Assembly (NCBI GenBank): GCA_023380305.1
Contig: JAMCQZ010000009.1
Span: 1 to 38,964, forward strand
DNA length: 38,964 bases
DNA from: Patescibacteria group bacterium
Lineage (GTDB): Bacteria > Patescibacteriota > Minisyncoccia > UBA6257 > Colwellbacteraceae
Direction: 5' to 3'
Below, one piece after another: positions 7,754-15,257 of the stretch. Below the pieces are notes generated by a model. The model made no database searches and was not told the DNA's origin. It saw nothing but the letters and a program-made list of their open reading frames with translations. Each line of letters opens with the position of its first letter. Within the stretch, counting starts at the first letter, position 1. The translations under genes were made by a program, and so were the position numbers.

Positions 7754-7782
7754 ATATTACTGATTGATGACGATAATGTCAA
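7754..7782 (-). promoter_or_regulatory. Sigma-70-like promoter for tuf-rpsJ
   Basis: On the minus strand, TTGACA, a 17-nt spacer and TAATAT stand 38 nt upstream of the tuf ATG, predicting a leader of about 30 nt that is A/T-rich and lacks a Shine-Dalgarno sequence. It is the clearest consensus promoter in the window and separates tuf from the upstream rpsL-rpsG-fusA unit. Confidence 0.85.
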
Positions 7783-7812
7783 GGTTTTTCCTGGCTTTTT
7801 TCCGATGCCGGG

Positions 7813-9915
7813 TTACTTCTTGCCGCTGATGATCGCCTCTTCCAAATTCTTGGGGACGATGTCGTAATGATCGAATTCCATCGTGAACGCTCCCCGACCC
7901 TGGGTCATTGACCTCAATTTTGTCGCATAACCGAACATTTCGGAAAGCGGGACCATGGCATCGACCACTTTGGTGTTGGCCCGGTCGTTCATCGCCTCGA
8001 TCTTGCCTCTCTTCGAAGAAAGGTCTCCGGTGATGTCTCCCAAAAATTCAGAAGGAATGATGACCTGGATTTTCATCACCGGTTCCAGGATAACCGGTTT
8101 GGCTTTCTTGACGCCGTCCTGTAAAGCCATGGAAGCGGCGATTTTGAAAGCGGCTTCGGACGAATCGACTTCGTGGAACGATCCGTCGTAGAGCGTGACT
8201 TCGAGATCGGTCAATTGATAGCCGGCGATGACGCCGCGATCAAGCGCTTCTCGGACACCCTTCTCGACAGCCGGAATAAATTCGCGAGGAATGGCTCCTC
8301 CTTTGATAGCGTCGACGAAGGTAAAGCCCTCGCCGCGGTTTTTGGCGTTGACCCGGAGCCAGACATGTCCGTACTGACCGCGTCCGCCGGACTGCCTGAC
8401 ATATTTGCCTTCGGCTTCGGCGGTTCCCAAAATGGTTTCTTTGTAGGCGACCTGCGGCCGGCCGACATCGGCCTCAACCGAAAATTCCCGGCGCATCCTC
8501 TCGACAAGCACCTCGAGGTGAAGCTCGCCCATTCCGGCGATGATCGTCTCTCCGGTTTCCGGATCTCCGGAGACCCTAAAGGTCGGATCCTCCTCGGCCA
8601 AGCGGTGCAAAGCCATGCCCATTTTTTCCTGGTCGGCTTTGGTTTTCGGTGAAACCCTCTGCTCGATGACCGGCTGCGGAAAAGTGATTTTCTCCAAAAT
8701 GATGCCGTGTTCCGGATCGCAAAGCGAATCTCCGGTGGTGGTGTTTTTGAGTCCAACCAAGGCGCCAATCTCTCCGGCGTAAATCTCCTCCACTTCTTCC
8801 CGGTCGTTCGCGTGCATCCGCAGGATGCGGCCAACTCTTTCCTGGTTGTTTTTTGTGGCGTTTAGAATATAACTTCCGCGGGTCAATTTGCCGCTGTAGA
8901 CGCGGAAATAAGTAAGGCTGCCGACAAAAGGATCGGTGGCGATCTTGAAAGCCAAAGCCGTGAAAGGCTCGCTATCGCTCGCTTTCCGTTCGATTTCTTC
9001 ACCGGTCTTCAAGTCGTGTCCTTTGACCGGCGGCAAATCGGTCGGCGCCGGCAAATAATCGACAACCGCGTCGAGCACAAGCTGGACTCCCTTGTTCCTC
9101 AAAGCCGTTCCGCAAAGAACCGGAACGATCTTCAAGGCCAAGACCGCTTTCCTTAAAACGCGACGGAGGTCGTCGATCGATATTTCCTTGCCCTCCAGAT
9201 AATCGGACATCAAGGCATCGTCGTTCTCGACGATTTTTTCAACGAGCGCCTGTCTGGCGGTTTTGGCCGCCTCGATCATGTTCTCCGGAATGGGAATCTC
9301 AACGACTTTCTCGCCGTGCTCGCCTTCGAAATCAAAAGCCTTCATCAAAATGAGATCGATCACGCCCTTGAAGTCGCTTTCCGCTCCTATGGGGAGCTGG
9401 ATCGGCATGGCGTTCGGGGTCAGCCTTTCGTGGATGGATTTCAAAACAAACTCGAAGCTCGCGCCCATCCGATCCATTTTATTGACGAAACAGATGCGCG
9501 GGACGCCGTACTCGTCGGCATAATGCCAGTTGGTTTCGGACTGGGGTTCGACTCCGGAAACGCCGTCAAAAACGACAACAGCGCCGTCCAAGACGCGCAA
9601 CGATCTTTTGACTTCGACGGTGAAGTCGATGTGTCCCGGGGTGTCGATGAGGTTGATGCGGTGCTCGTAAGCCTTGTCGCCATTCCGATAGGTTGGGATC
9701 CAGAAACAGGTGGTAGCCGCCGAAGTGATAGTAATGCCGCGCTCGCGCTCCTGGTCCATCCAGTCCATGATGGCCTGTCCTTCGTGCACCTCTCCGAGCT
9801 TATGGGAAACGCCGGTATAAAAAAGAATCCTCTCGGAAACCGTGGTTTTTCCCGCGTCGATGTGGGCGATGACGCCGATGTCGCGGTTTTTCTCAATGGG
9901 ATAGAGTCTAGCCAT
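7813..9915 (-). CDS. fusA: Elongation factor G
   Basis: EF-G is the GTPase that drives translocation and, with RRF, ribosome recycling. The 700-residue product is full length. The P-loop AHIDAGKTT is at residues 17-25, followed by switch motif [17 protein letters not shown] and NKMDRMGA. Domains II-V follow, including GMGELHLEV and the domain [11 protein letters not shown] block. The C-terminus [16 protein letters not shown] is typical. It follows rpsG with a 27-nt gap in the standard str order rpsL-rpsG-fusA. Confidence 0.98.
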   Translation of the reverse strand: MARLYPIEKNRDIGVIAHIDAGKTTVSERILFYTGVSHKLGEVHEGQAIMDWMDQERERGITITSAATTCFWIPTYRNGDKAYEHRINLIDTPGHIDFTVEVKRSLRVLDGAVVVFDGVSGVEPQSETNWHYADEYGVPRICFVNKMDRMGASFEFVLKSIHERLTPNAMPIQLPIGAESDFKGVIDLILMKAFDFEGEHGEKVVEIPIPENMIEAAKTARQALVEKIVENDDALMSDYLEGKEISIDDLRRVLRKAVLALKIVPVLCGTALRNKGVQLVLDAVVDYLPAPTDLPPVKGHDLKTGEEIERKASDSEPFTALAFKIATDPFVGSLTYFRVYSGKLTRGSYILNATKNNQERVGRILRMHANDREEVEEIYAGEIGALVGLKNTTTGDSLCDPEHGIILEKITFPQPVIEQRVSPKTKADQEKMGMALHRLAEEDPTFRVSGDPETGETIIAGMGELHLEVLVERMRREFSVEADVGRPQVAYKETILGTAEAEGKYVRQSGGRGQYGHVWLRVNAKNRGEGFTFVDAIKGGAIPREFIPAVEKGVREALDRGVIAGYQLTDLEVTLYDGSFHEVDSSEAAFKIAASMALQDGVKKAKPVILEPVMKIQVIIPSEFLGDITGDLSSKRGKIEAMNDRANTKVVDAMVPLSEMFGYATKLRSMTQGRGAFTMEFDHYDIVPKNLEEAIISGKK

Positions 9916-9942
9916 GATAAATCAATAAGGTGGTTGTTAAGG

Positions 9943-10416
9943 TTATCTCGCAAAATGCGCGAAAGCCCGGTTGGCTTCGGCCATGCGATGAATGTCGAGT
10001 TTTTTCTTGATGGCCGTTCCTTCGTTCTTGGAAGCGGCGATTATTTCTTCGGCCAATTTTTCAGCGATCGGCCTGCCCTTCTTCGCCCTGGCGGCGTCGA
10101 TGATCCACTTGCAAGCCAACATGAATTTCCGTTCTTCGCGGACTTCGCGCGGCACCTGATAGTTCGCGCCGCCGACCCTCTTCGAGGCGACTTCCAAAAG
10201 CGGAGAAGCGTTCTCCAAAGCTTTCGTGAAAACCGCCATGGCGTCGGGGTTTTCCTTGTTCTCCTTGGCGACGATGTCCATAGCGTCGTAGAAATCCTTT
10301 TCGGCGACGGATTTCTTCCCGTCCTGCATCAAATAGTTGATAAACCGGCTGACGGCGATATCGCCGTACTTCACGTCCGGCTTCCTTTCTCTTTTATAAT
10401 TTCTCTTCTTTCTCAT
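9943..10416 (-). CDS. rpsG: 30S ribosomal protein S7
   Basis: S7 nucleates the 30S head and contacts the E-site tRNA. The 157-residue product matches the usual length. Hallmarks are INYLMQDGKKSVAEK, ENASPLLEVASKRVGGANYQVPREV (around residues 88-112), and the C-terminal HRMAEANRAFAHFAR with the conserved ANRAFAH. It sits between rpsL (10-nt gap) and fusA (27-nt gap). There is no recognisable Shine-Dalgarno sequence before the ATG. Confidence 0.97.
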   Translation of the reverse strand: MRKKRNYKRERKPDVKYGDIAVSRFINYLMQDGKKSVAEKDFYDAMDIVAKENKENPDAMAVFTKALENASPLLEVASKRVGGANYQVPREVREERKFMLACKWIIDAARAKKGRPIAEKLAEEIIAASKNEGTAIKKKLDIHRMAEANRAFAHFAR

Positions 10417-10426
10417 TTTTTAAAAA

Positions 10427-10840
10427 TTATGAAGCCTTCGGTCTCTTGGCGCCGTATTTGCTCCTTTGCTGTTTTCTCTGAACGCCGGCGGTGTCGAGCC
10501 TTCCCCGGACAATATGGTATCTCACTCCCGGAAGGTCTTTTACGCGGCCTCCGCGGATCATGACCACCGAGTGCTCCTGCAAGTTGTGTCCTTCTCCCGG
10601 AATGTAGGCGGTCACCTCCATGCCGTTCGTCAAACGAACCCTGGCCACTTTGCGCAAAGCCGAGTTCGGTTTTTTCGGAGTAACGGTGGAAACCTTCAAA
10701 CACACGCCTCTTTTAAAGGGAGACTCGGAATACACCGGCTTGTTTTTGAGCACGTTCATGTAACGGCCCAAGGCCGGAGTCTTGTCTTTTTTTGAGGCAG
10801 TCTTCCTGCCTTTCTTCAAAAGTTGTGGAATCGTTGGCAC
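10427..10840 (-). CDS. rpsL: 30S ribosomal protein S12
   Basis: S12 monitors codon-anticodon pairing in the decoding site. I choose the GTG start at 10840, giving [13 protein letters not shown] and 137 residues, because S12 proteins begin with M-P-T-I-x-Q-L. The ORF-track start is a TTG nine nucleotides upstream that lies inside the -10 box of the promoter and so could not be translated from that promoter. The decoding loops [11 protein letters not shown] and [11 protein letters not shown] are intact, including the lysines involved in streptomycin response. It heads the str operon. Confidence 0.95.
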   Translation of the reverse strand: MPTIPQLLKKGRKTASKKDKTPALGRYMNVLKNKPVYSESPFKRGVCLKVSTVTPKKPNSALRKVARVRLTNGMEVTAYIPGEGHNLQEHSVVMIRGGRVKDLPGVRYHIVRGRLDTAGVQRKQQRSKYGAKRPKAS

Positions 10841-10847
10841 GGATATC

Positions 10848-10877
10848 AATATATCAGCAAGCCGCGGGTTATGTCAA
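10848..10877 (-). promoter_or_regulatory. Promoter for rpsL-rpsG-fusA, leaderless spacing
   Basis: TTGACA, an 18-nt spacer and TATATT on the minus strand end 7 nt before the rpsL GTG. Transcription would start at or next to the start codon, predicting a leaderless mRNA. The position also rules out the upstream TTG as the rpsL start. Confidence 0.8.
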
Positions 10878-10915
10878 TAATATCAAGGCTTTTTCGGGTC
10901 CGGAAACCGGAACGC

Positions 10916-10937
10916 GACAGGGATCAGTATCCCTGTC
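10916..10937 (-). other. Hairpin spanning the M50 protease stop codon
   Basis: A perfect 9-bp stem (GACAGGGAT/ATCCCTGTC, 4-nt loop) covers the TGA of the protease gene. It is followed by a second short palindrome (TCCGG-AAA-CCGGA). Neither has a T-run, so this may be an mRNA 3'-end structure and not a classic terminator. It separates the protease gene from the rpsL promoter. Confidence 0.55.
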
Positions 10938-11517
10938 CGGTGAGCAATTTGAAAATCAGATTTCCGACCGGCGGCAAAATCGCCGAAGCCGCAAGGATGG
11001 CGAGAATCACGCCGGAAAAACCGAGCCTCATCACGCCGGCCCAAGCTTTTGGAAAAAGCTCGTAGAAAATCTGCGATCCGTCGAGCGGCGGAAACGGCAA
11101 AAGATTGAACAAAGCCAAGGAAATATTGACGATCACCACCTCTTTTAAAAGGACGACGGCGGCGACCGGAAGAACGCTTGTCCCGAAACGGACGAGCAGG
11201 CCGAAAACGACGGCAAGCAGCAAGTTGGCGCTGACGCCGGCCAAGCTAACTTTCAAAATACCGTTCCGCCGGTCTTTAAAAAAAAGAGGGTTGATCGGCA
11301 CGGGTTTAGCCCAACCGATGAAAGAACCGAACGAAAAAAGCGAGAGAAGCGGCACGATAACCGTTCCCATCATGTCGAGATGCGGAACAGGATTTAGGGT
11401 CAAGCGGCCGGAATTCCGGGCCGTCGGATCGCCAAGCTCGAGAGCCATCAAGCCGTGGCCGTATTCATGGAAAACCGCCGAAAGAATAATAATGACGTAG
11501 AGAACTAAAATATCCAT
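10924..11517 (-). CDS. Site-2-protease-type M50 membrane metalloprotease
   Basis: The 197-residue protein is a polytopic membrane protein with the zinc motif HEYGH at residues 17-21 in the first transmembrane segment and a distal NLLPFPPLDGSQI that supplies the third zinc ligand (Asp of LDG). This places it in the compact M50B group, without the PDZ domain of RseP. Such enzymes cut substrates inside the membrane; the substrate here is unknown. It is transcribed away from rpmB from overlapping divergent promoters and ends just before the rpsL promoter. The family is clear, the role is not. Confidence 0.88.
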   Translation of the reverse strand: MDILVLYVIIILSAVFHEYGHGLMALELGDPTARNSGRLTLNPVPHLDMMGTVIVPLLSLFSFGSFIGWAKPVPINPLFFKDRRNGILKVSLAGVSANLLLAVVFGLLVRFGTSVLPVAAVVLLKEVVIVNISLALFNLLPFPPLDGSQIFYELFPKAWAGVMRLGFSGVILAILAASAILPPVGNLIFKLLTGQGY

Positions 11518-11533
11518 AGATTGAATAAGACGC

Positions 11534-11567
11534 TTTACATTATAAGCATTTTTGGATAATATTTACA
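11534..11567. promoter_or_regulatory. Overlapping divergent promoters for rpmB and the M50 protease
   Basis: Plus strand: TTTACA (11534-11539), 17-nt spacer, TAATAT (11557-11562), ending 7 nt before the rpmB ATG, a leaderless layout. Minus strand: TATAAT (11539-11544) with a weak TGTAAA 17 nt upstream, 21 nt before the protease ATG. The two promoters overlap almost completely and so probably compete for polymerase. Confidence 0.65.
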
Positions 11568-11569
11568 CC

Positions 11570-11788
11570 ATGCGACAATGTGCGATTTGCGGCAAGGGAT
11601 CGATTCTCCGCGCTTCCAGAAACAAGCTCCGCGGTAAATACAATCCGGCTCCGCTCAAAAGAAAATATCCGAATCTCCAATATATGCGGCTCGAAAACGG
11701 CAAGCGGGTTTTGGCCTGCGCCAAGTGTATCAAGGCCCAAGCGAAGAAACCCGTAAGCCGATCAAAAAACAAAGTTAAGACTAAATAA
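11570..11788 (+). CDS. rpmB: 50S ribosomal protein L28, zinc-binding type
   Basis: L28 is a small large-subunit protein near the E-site. I start it at the ATG giving MRQCAICGKGS, 72 residues, because this fits the family N-terminus and the promoter ends 7 nt upstream; the ORF-track start is an upstream TTG that begins inside or next to the -10 region. Two CxxC pairs, CAIC and CAKC, form the zinc site of the C+ version of L28. The middle part KYPNLQYMRLENGKR matches the family. It is monocistronic and closed by its own terminator. Confidence 0.93.
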   Translation: MRQCAICGKGSILRASRNKLRGKYNPAPLKRKYPNLQYMRLENGKRVLACAKCIKAQAKKPVSRSKNKVKTK

Positions 11789-11807
11789 ACGCCGCCAGGC
11801 GTTTTTT
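11788..11807 (+). terminator. Rho-independent terminator of rpmB
   Basis: AACGCC and GGCGTT form a 6-bp stem around a 4-nt loop, followed by a T-run. It begins on the last base of the rpmB stop codon. Confidence 0.85.
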
Positions 11808-11830
11808 AGTCGGCTGTCCCATAGAGCCAG

Positions 11831-11867
11831 ATATTCAAAAATCGCCGCGAGGGCGATTTTTGAATAT
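11831..11867 (-). terminator. Terminator hairpin after tRNA-Pro
   Basis: A perfect 16-bp stem (arms 11831-11846 and 11852-11867, 5-nt loop) begins 2 nt after the tRNA 3' end on the minus strand. It contains A and T runs in the arms, so it can work in both directions, also closing rpmB transcription from the other side. Confidence 0.8.
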
Positions 11868-11868
11868 G

Positions 11869-11939
11869 TCGGGCTGCCGAGAATCGAACTCGGTCTACAT
11901 GCACCCCATGCATGCGTACTACCGGTATACTACAGCCCG
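11869..11939 (-). tRNA. tRNA-Pro(GGG)
   Basis: The 71-nt cloverleaf folds fully: acceptor CGGGCTG/CAGCCCG, D stem GTAT/GTAC, anticodon stem CATGC/GCATG with loop ATGGGGT (anticodon GGG, read at loop positions 3-5), T stem CCGAG/CTCGG with loop TTCGATT, and discriminator A. The CGGG start is typical of proline tRNAs. The CCA end is not encoded. It lies downstream of the PIG-L gene on the same strand. Confidence 0.93.
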
Positions 11940-11991
11940 TCGGCTTTTACGGGCTGTATCCCGCAAAAGCAACGCTTCCATTTTTAACACA

Positions 11992-12774
11992 CTACAAAGC
12001 CGAAAACAATTCGTTTCGGCGGACAAAACTCAAAATCAGGCTTTTGAGCCACGGCTTTTGAAGCTGCGAAACATAACGACTTATCGCCTCGTGCTTCGCT
12101 TCTTCCACTTCGGGGGTCAAAGACAATCTGTTCCAGATATGGGGCTGACCGAGCAGGTTGATCGGAGGCAATAAATTCCTTTTCGGAGCGTAGCCGAGCG
12201 GCCGCGGAAAATCGTGATAATGAACGAGATATCCGAGAACCCGGCTCTGATAGCCCAATTCCGCCAGGCTGGATTTTACGGCTTTGCCCAAAATTTTGTG
12301 GTCGCGATGGCCGTCTTCGGGATCGGGCGTTACGATGATCGTCGGACGAAAGCTTTCGATAAGGGATCTGATTTGCGAAGGCAAGGACGAAGCGTAGTTT
12401 TGAAGCTTGCCGTCGGGATAATTCCAGAAGACGACATCGTTTTCCCCGACGCCCATGGTGGCAGCGGCTCGAAGCGTCTCCTCCGATCTAATCGCCTCGA
12501 TTCCGGTTCTGTTGCCGTTCGTCGCGATAACGATTTTAACTTCCGCAGCCTCGCGCTTCGCCATGATTATCAAAGCCCCGCTGCCCAAAACCTCATCGTC
12601 CTGGTGCGGCGCAAAGACCAGAACCCGATCGCTTGCTGTCGGCGCCTGGATTTCATCGAAAAAATTGACGATCGCGTCCGGCAGAGCGCCGATGTATTTG
12701 ACGTAAATCGAATATCCGATAAAAAGGATGATAATCGCCGCCGTGATAAAATATTTTTTATTCTTTTTAAACAT
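11992..12774 (-). CDS. PIG-L (LmbE-like) family deacetylase, membrane-anchored
   Basis: PIG-L proteins are zinc-dependent amidases that remove acetyl groups from GlcNAc-type substrates. The 260-residue product has a single N-terminal transmembrane segment (about residues 8-25) that would place the domain outside the membrane. The metal motif HQDDE is at residues 57-61 (the family pattern is HPDDE), and the second ligand block is DPEDGHRDHK near residue 150. The substrate is unknown; cell-surface glycan or glycolipid is a reasonable guess. A structured RNA ends 14 nt upstream of its ATG, so it may be under leader control. Confidence 0.88.
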   Translation of the reverse strand: MFKKNKKYFITAAIIILFIGYSIYVKYIGALPDAIVNFFDEIQAPTASDRVLVFAPHQDDEVLGSGALIIMAKREAAEVKIVIATNGNRTGIEAIRSEETLRAAATMGVGENDVVFWNYPDGKLQNYASSLPSQIRSLIESFRPTIIVTPDPEDGHRDHKILGKAVKSSLAELGYQSRVLGYLVHYHDFPRPLGYAPKRNLLPPINLLGQPHIWNRLSLTPEVEEAKHEAISRYVSQLQKPWLKSLILSFVRRNELFSAL

Positions 12775-12788
12775 CTTTGACTTACAAA

Positions 12789-12913
12789 AATCCCTCTCCT
12801 TTTGATTACCCGGCCTAAGCCAGAGTGGGAATCCTCAATCCGAGCCCGCAGGCTAAGATACTGTCGGTTTCCCCCAAAAAAATCTTTGATCCGGAATCAC
12901 AAGGAGAGGGATT
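12789..12913 (-). ncRNA. Structured RNA or 5' leader with 19-bp closing stem
   Basis: Arms 12789-12807 and 12895-12913 pair over 19 positions with one mismatch, enclosing 87 nt. On the minus strand an extended -10 promoter ends exactly 6 nt before the stem, so the RNA would begin at the stem base. Inside, GGGAA/UUCCC, CCGA/UCGG and a small AGCC-UGCG-GGCU hairpin nest in order, leaving a large internal loop. The 3' arm runs into a short T-run. It could be an independent RNA (the closing stem plus central bubble is somewhat 6S-like, though shorter) or the leader of the PIG-L gene. I do not recognise the SRP RNA, tmRNA or RNase P signatures. Confidence 0.55.
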
Positions 12914-12919
12914 AACATA

Positions 12920-12928
12920 ATTATAGCA
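12920..12928 (-). promoter_or_regulatory. Extended -10 promoter for the structured RNA
   Basis: TGCTATAAT on the minus strand is a perfect extended -10 element (TGnTATAAT). The -35 region is weak, as is usual for that class. The predicted start falls on the first base of the 19-bp stem. Confidence 0.72.
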
Positions 12929-12983
12929 CCCAGACCGTAAGCCGCGAGCCCGCTCCAAATCCGTTTTGTGGATAAGCCGGATC

Positions 12984-13595
12984 TTATTCGAGTATTCCGT
13001 CCAAATTGACGTCGTATAATATTTCTTCGTTTACCAGGCGGTAATTTATCAGCTCTTCCGGCTTAAACCACAAGCTGACTTCGTCATTCGCCTCGGCCGG
13101 GCTGCCGGAAGAGTGGACGATGTTTCTGGTCGAACGGTTGTCTATATCAGCCACCTCGTAAGAATCGATGGTAAAATCTCCGCGGATGGTACCCACGTCA
13201 GAAGTCAAAGGCTCGGTGCCTCCGGTAATCTTCCTAACGATGGCCACGGCGTGCATGCCCTGCCAGATCATCGGCACCACCGGCCCCGAACTCAAATATT
13301 TTTTCAGTTTTCCCAAAGTGATGGCGTTTACGGCGAGCGGATCTTCCGAAGGAGGAGTCAACCCCTTGGCTTTATAGGCCTCGATGGTCTTCCGGCCGTT
13401 CCTCTCGCGCCAGGTCGGATCCAGGGTATAGTGCTTCTCGACGAACTCAGGCGTAGGCACGACCATCTTGATACCGATGAGCTTCAATCCCGCCCGTTCA
13501 TACCGCTTGATGACCTCGCCGATCAATCCCCTTTGCACGCCGTCGGGTTTGATAATGACGAGCGTCTGTTCTTTCTTGTTAGCCTGTTCCGCCAT
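12984..13595 (-). CDS. ndk: Nucleoside diphosphate kinase, enlarged form
   Basis: Ndk passes the gamma-phosphate between nucleoside triphosphates and diphosphates through a phosphohistidine. The 203-residue product begins TLVIIKPDGVQRGLIGEVI (residues 11-29), has the nucleotide-binding GPVVPMIWQG block and GTIRGDF, and the catalytic His at about residue 161 in RNIVHSSGS (usually NxxHGSDS). Standard Ndk is about 140-150 residues; the excess is an insertion of some 35-45 residues after the first helices (including TWRERNGRKTIEAYKAKGLT) plus a C-terminal tail WFKPEELINYRLVNEEILYD. The core is intact, so activity is likely. Confidence 0.93.
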   Translation of the reverse strand: MAEQANKKEQTLVIIKPDGVQRGLIGEVIKRYERAGLKLIGIKMVVPTPEFVEKHYTLDPTWRERNGRKTIEAYKAKGLTPPSEDPLAVNAITLGKLKKYLSSGPVVPMIWQGMHAVAIVRKITGGTEPLTSDVGTIRGDFTIDSYEVADIDNRSTRNIVHSSGSPAEANDEVSLWFKPEELINYRLVNEEILYDVNLDGILE

Positions 13596-13640
13596 GATTT
13601 TTGTTTTTTTATTTTTTATTGCGACGATTTTTTATTCAAA

Positions 13641-13811
13641 TTAGATTTTTCCCAAAAAGGCGATGACCGCCCTCAAAACAACGTAGGCAAACCAGAAAAA
13701 AGTTCCGTAGGCGGCGATAACGGCGACGATCGTCAAAAATCGGAAGCTCGCTTCGAAAACCCTCGTTATCCATTCACCCAGATTGTCGAACCAATTCTTC
13801 GGCTGGATCAT
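13641..13811 (-). CDS. Small single-pass membrane protein, 56 aa (absent from ORF track)
   Basis: This ORF was found by translating the gap between aspS and ndk. It starts MIQPKNWFDNLGEWITRVFE, has one long hydrophobic segment (about residues 25-52) rich in Ala, Val and Phe, and ends FLGKI. The ATG overlaps the aspS stop (TAATG), a classic coupling arrangement, and the frame is open for 57 codons. I do not recognise the family. The amphipathic start and single membrane helix suggest a small membrane subunit or regulator. The tight coupling to aspS supports a real gene. Confidence 0.7.
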   Translation of the reverse strand: MIQPKNWFDNLGEWITRVFEASFRFLTIVAVIAAYGTFFWFAYVVLRAVIAFLGKI

Positions 13812-15220
13812 TATTTTCTCTTTTTAATTTCAAGGCCGAGCTCATCGAGCTGGGATTGGTCGACTTCCGATGGTGCCTCCATCAAAAGATCCCGCCCGTC
13901 TCCGGTCTTCGGAAAGGCGATGACCTCCCTTATGTTCGGTTCGTTTTGCATGATCATAACAAACCGGTCGATCCCCGGAGCGATGCCTCCGTGTGGCGGC
14001 ACGCCGTATTCGAAAGCCTCAAGCATGTGGCCGAATCTCTCCTGGACCACTTCGGGTTTGTTGCCCATGGCTTCAAAAACCGCCTGCAGCAATTTGGGGT
14101 CGTGAATCCTGATTGAACCGCCGCCGATCTCGTAGCCGTTCAAAACAAAATCGTATTGTTTGGCCGTCATCAAGCCCGGATCCTTCGAAAAAATTTCCTT
14201 AAATTCGGCAACATCTTTGACGTTCGGCTGGGTGAAAGGATGGTGCACCGCGTCCCAACGCTTTTCGGTTTCCTTCCATTCGAAAGCCGGAAAATCGACG
14301 ACGAAAAGAAATGCGAGCTCGTTCGGATCGTCCTTGTTATCGCGAATATCCGGTTTGTCGCTCTGGTACTTTTCCATCGCCTCTTTGTAAGTCATCACCG
14401 GAATGCGGCCGTTCTCATCAAGCTTCACCTTTTTCTCCGGATAAAGGTCGGCCACGAGCTTCAAATAAAGCTCTTCCGCGAGATCCATCACCTCTCGCTC
14501 CTCAACAAAACTCATTTCAATGTCAAGTTGGGTAAACTCCGGTTGGCGGTCGCCGCGCGAGTCCTCGTCCCGGAAACACCGGGCGATCTGGAAATAGCGC
14601 TCGAACCCGGCCACCATCAGAAGCTGTTTGTACTGCTGGGGAGACTGGGGCAAGGCGTAGAACTTTCCCGGATAAACGCGCGAAGGCACGAGATAATCCC
14701 TCGCTCCCTCCGGCGTGGATTTGCTGATGATCGGCGTTTCAATTTCCACAAAATCCTTCTTGGCCAGATAATCCCGCATGTAGCGGATGATTTTGTTCCG
14801 GTTGCGGATATTGTCCGCCATTCTTTTTCTCCGAAGATCGAGATAGCGGTATTTCATCCGAATATCCTCGCCGACGTCGCGGCCGTCGGTGTCGACGGCG
14901 AAAGGCGGAGTTTTGGCTTCGCTAATTATCTCGAAGCTCTTGACCTGCACCTCGATTCTGCCGGTTTCGATTTCCGAATTCACCATCGCCGCCGGCCTCT
15001 CGGACACCAAACCCTTGACCCCGAGAACCCATTCGAGCCTCAAGTTTTGAGCTTTGTCATAATCCGGGATGGCGGGCGTGAAAACAAGCTGGATCAAACC
15101 GCTTCGGTCCCGCAAGTCGATAAAGATAAGCTTGCCGTGGTCCCGCCTCGCGGCTACCCAACCCTTCAGCTCGATCTCTTCGCCGACTTTGACGGCCGCC
15201 TCCCTGTTCACAATTCGCAT
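13811..15220 (-). CDS. aspS: Aspartyl-tRNA synthetase lacking the GAD insertion
   Basis: AspRS charges tRNA-Asp (and tRNA-Asn in non-discriminating forms). The 469-residue class II enzyme has an N-terminal OB-fold anticodon domain (ELKGWVAARRDHGKLIFIDLRD), the QSPQQYKQLLM region, motif 2 FRDEDSRGDRQPEFTQLD, and motif 3 GIAPGIDRFVM. These motifs are of the bacterial kind, yet bacterial AspRS is about 590 residues. The roughly 120-residue GAD domain that normally sits between motifs 2 and 3 is absent: the sequence passes directly from the KLVADLYPE region to FVVDFPAFEW and HHPFTQPN. Its own promoter lies in the 13-nt gap after the comEC MBL gene. Confidence 0.95.
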   Translation of the reverse strand: MRIVNREAAVKVGEEIELKGWVAARRDHGKLIFIDLRDRSGLIQLVFTPAIPDYDKAQNLRLEWVLGVKGLVSERPAAMVNSEIETGRIEVQVKSFEIISEAKTPPFAVDTDGRDVGEDIRMKYRYLDLRRKRMADNIRNRNKIIRYMRDYLAKKDFVEIETPIISKSTPEGARDYLVPSRVYPGKFYALPQSPQQYKQLLMVAGFERYFQIARCFRDEDSRGDRQPEFTQLDIEMSFVEEREVMDLAEELYLKLVADLYPEKKVKLDENGRIPVMTYKEAMEKYQSDKPDIRDNKDDPNELAFLFVVDFPAFEWKETEKRWDAVHHPFTQPNVKDVAEFKEIFSKDPGLMTAKQYDFVLNGYEIGGGSIRIHDPKLLQAVFEAMGNKPEVVQERFGHMLEAFEYGVPPHGGIAPGIDRFVMIMQNEPNIREVIAFPKTGDGRDLLMEAPSEVDQSQLDELGLEIKKRK

Positions 15221-15227
15221 ATATTTC

Positions 15228-15257
15228 AGTATATCACCGGATTTTCATAATTTTAAA
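15228..15257 (-). promoter_or_regulatory. Promoter for aspS inside the end of the comEC MBL gene
   Basis: TTTAAA, an 18-nt spacer and TATACT on the minus strand; the -10 box ends 7 nt before the aspS ATG, again a leaderless layout. The -35 lies within the upstream coding sequence. Confidence 0.55.

Noticed and set aside
9316-10563. 415-aa plus-strand ORF opposite fusA, rpsG and the start of rpsL
   Set aside because: It is antisense to three highly conserved genes and its translation has no recognisable motif; shadow frame.
12789-12913. Identification of the structured RNA as SRP RNA or tmRNA
   Set aside because: No GGAA/AGCAG SRP core and no tRNA-like ends or tag-coding frame are visible, so I left the class open.
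14156-15250. 364-aa plus-strand ORF opposite aspS
   Set aside because: Shadow of a clear AspRS; same for the antisense ORFs at 18119-19009, 22701-23507 and 25280-26113.
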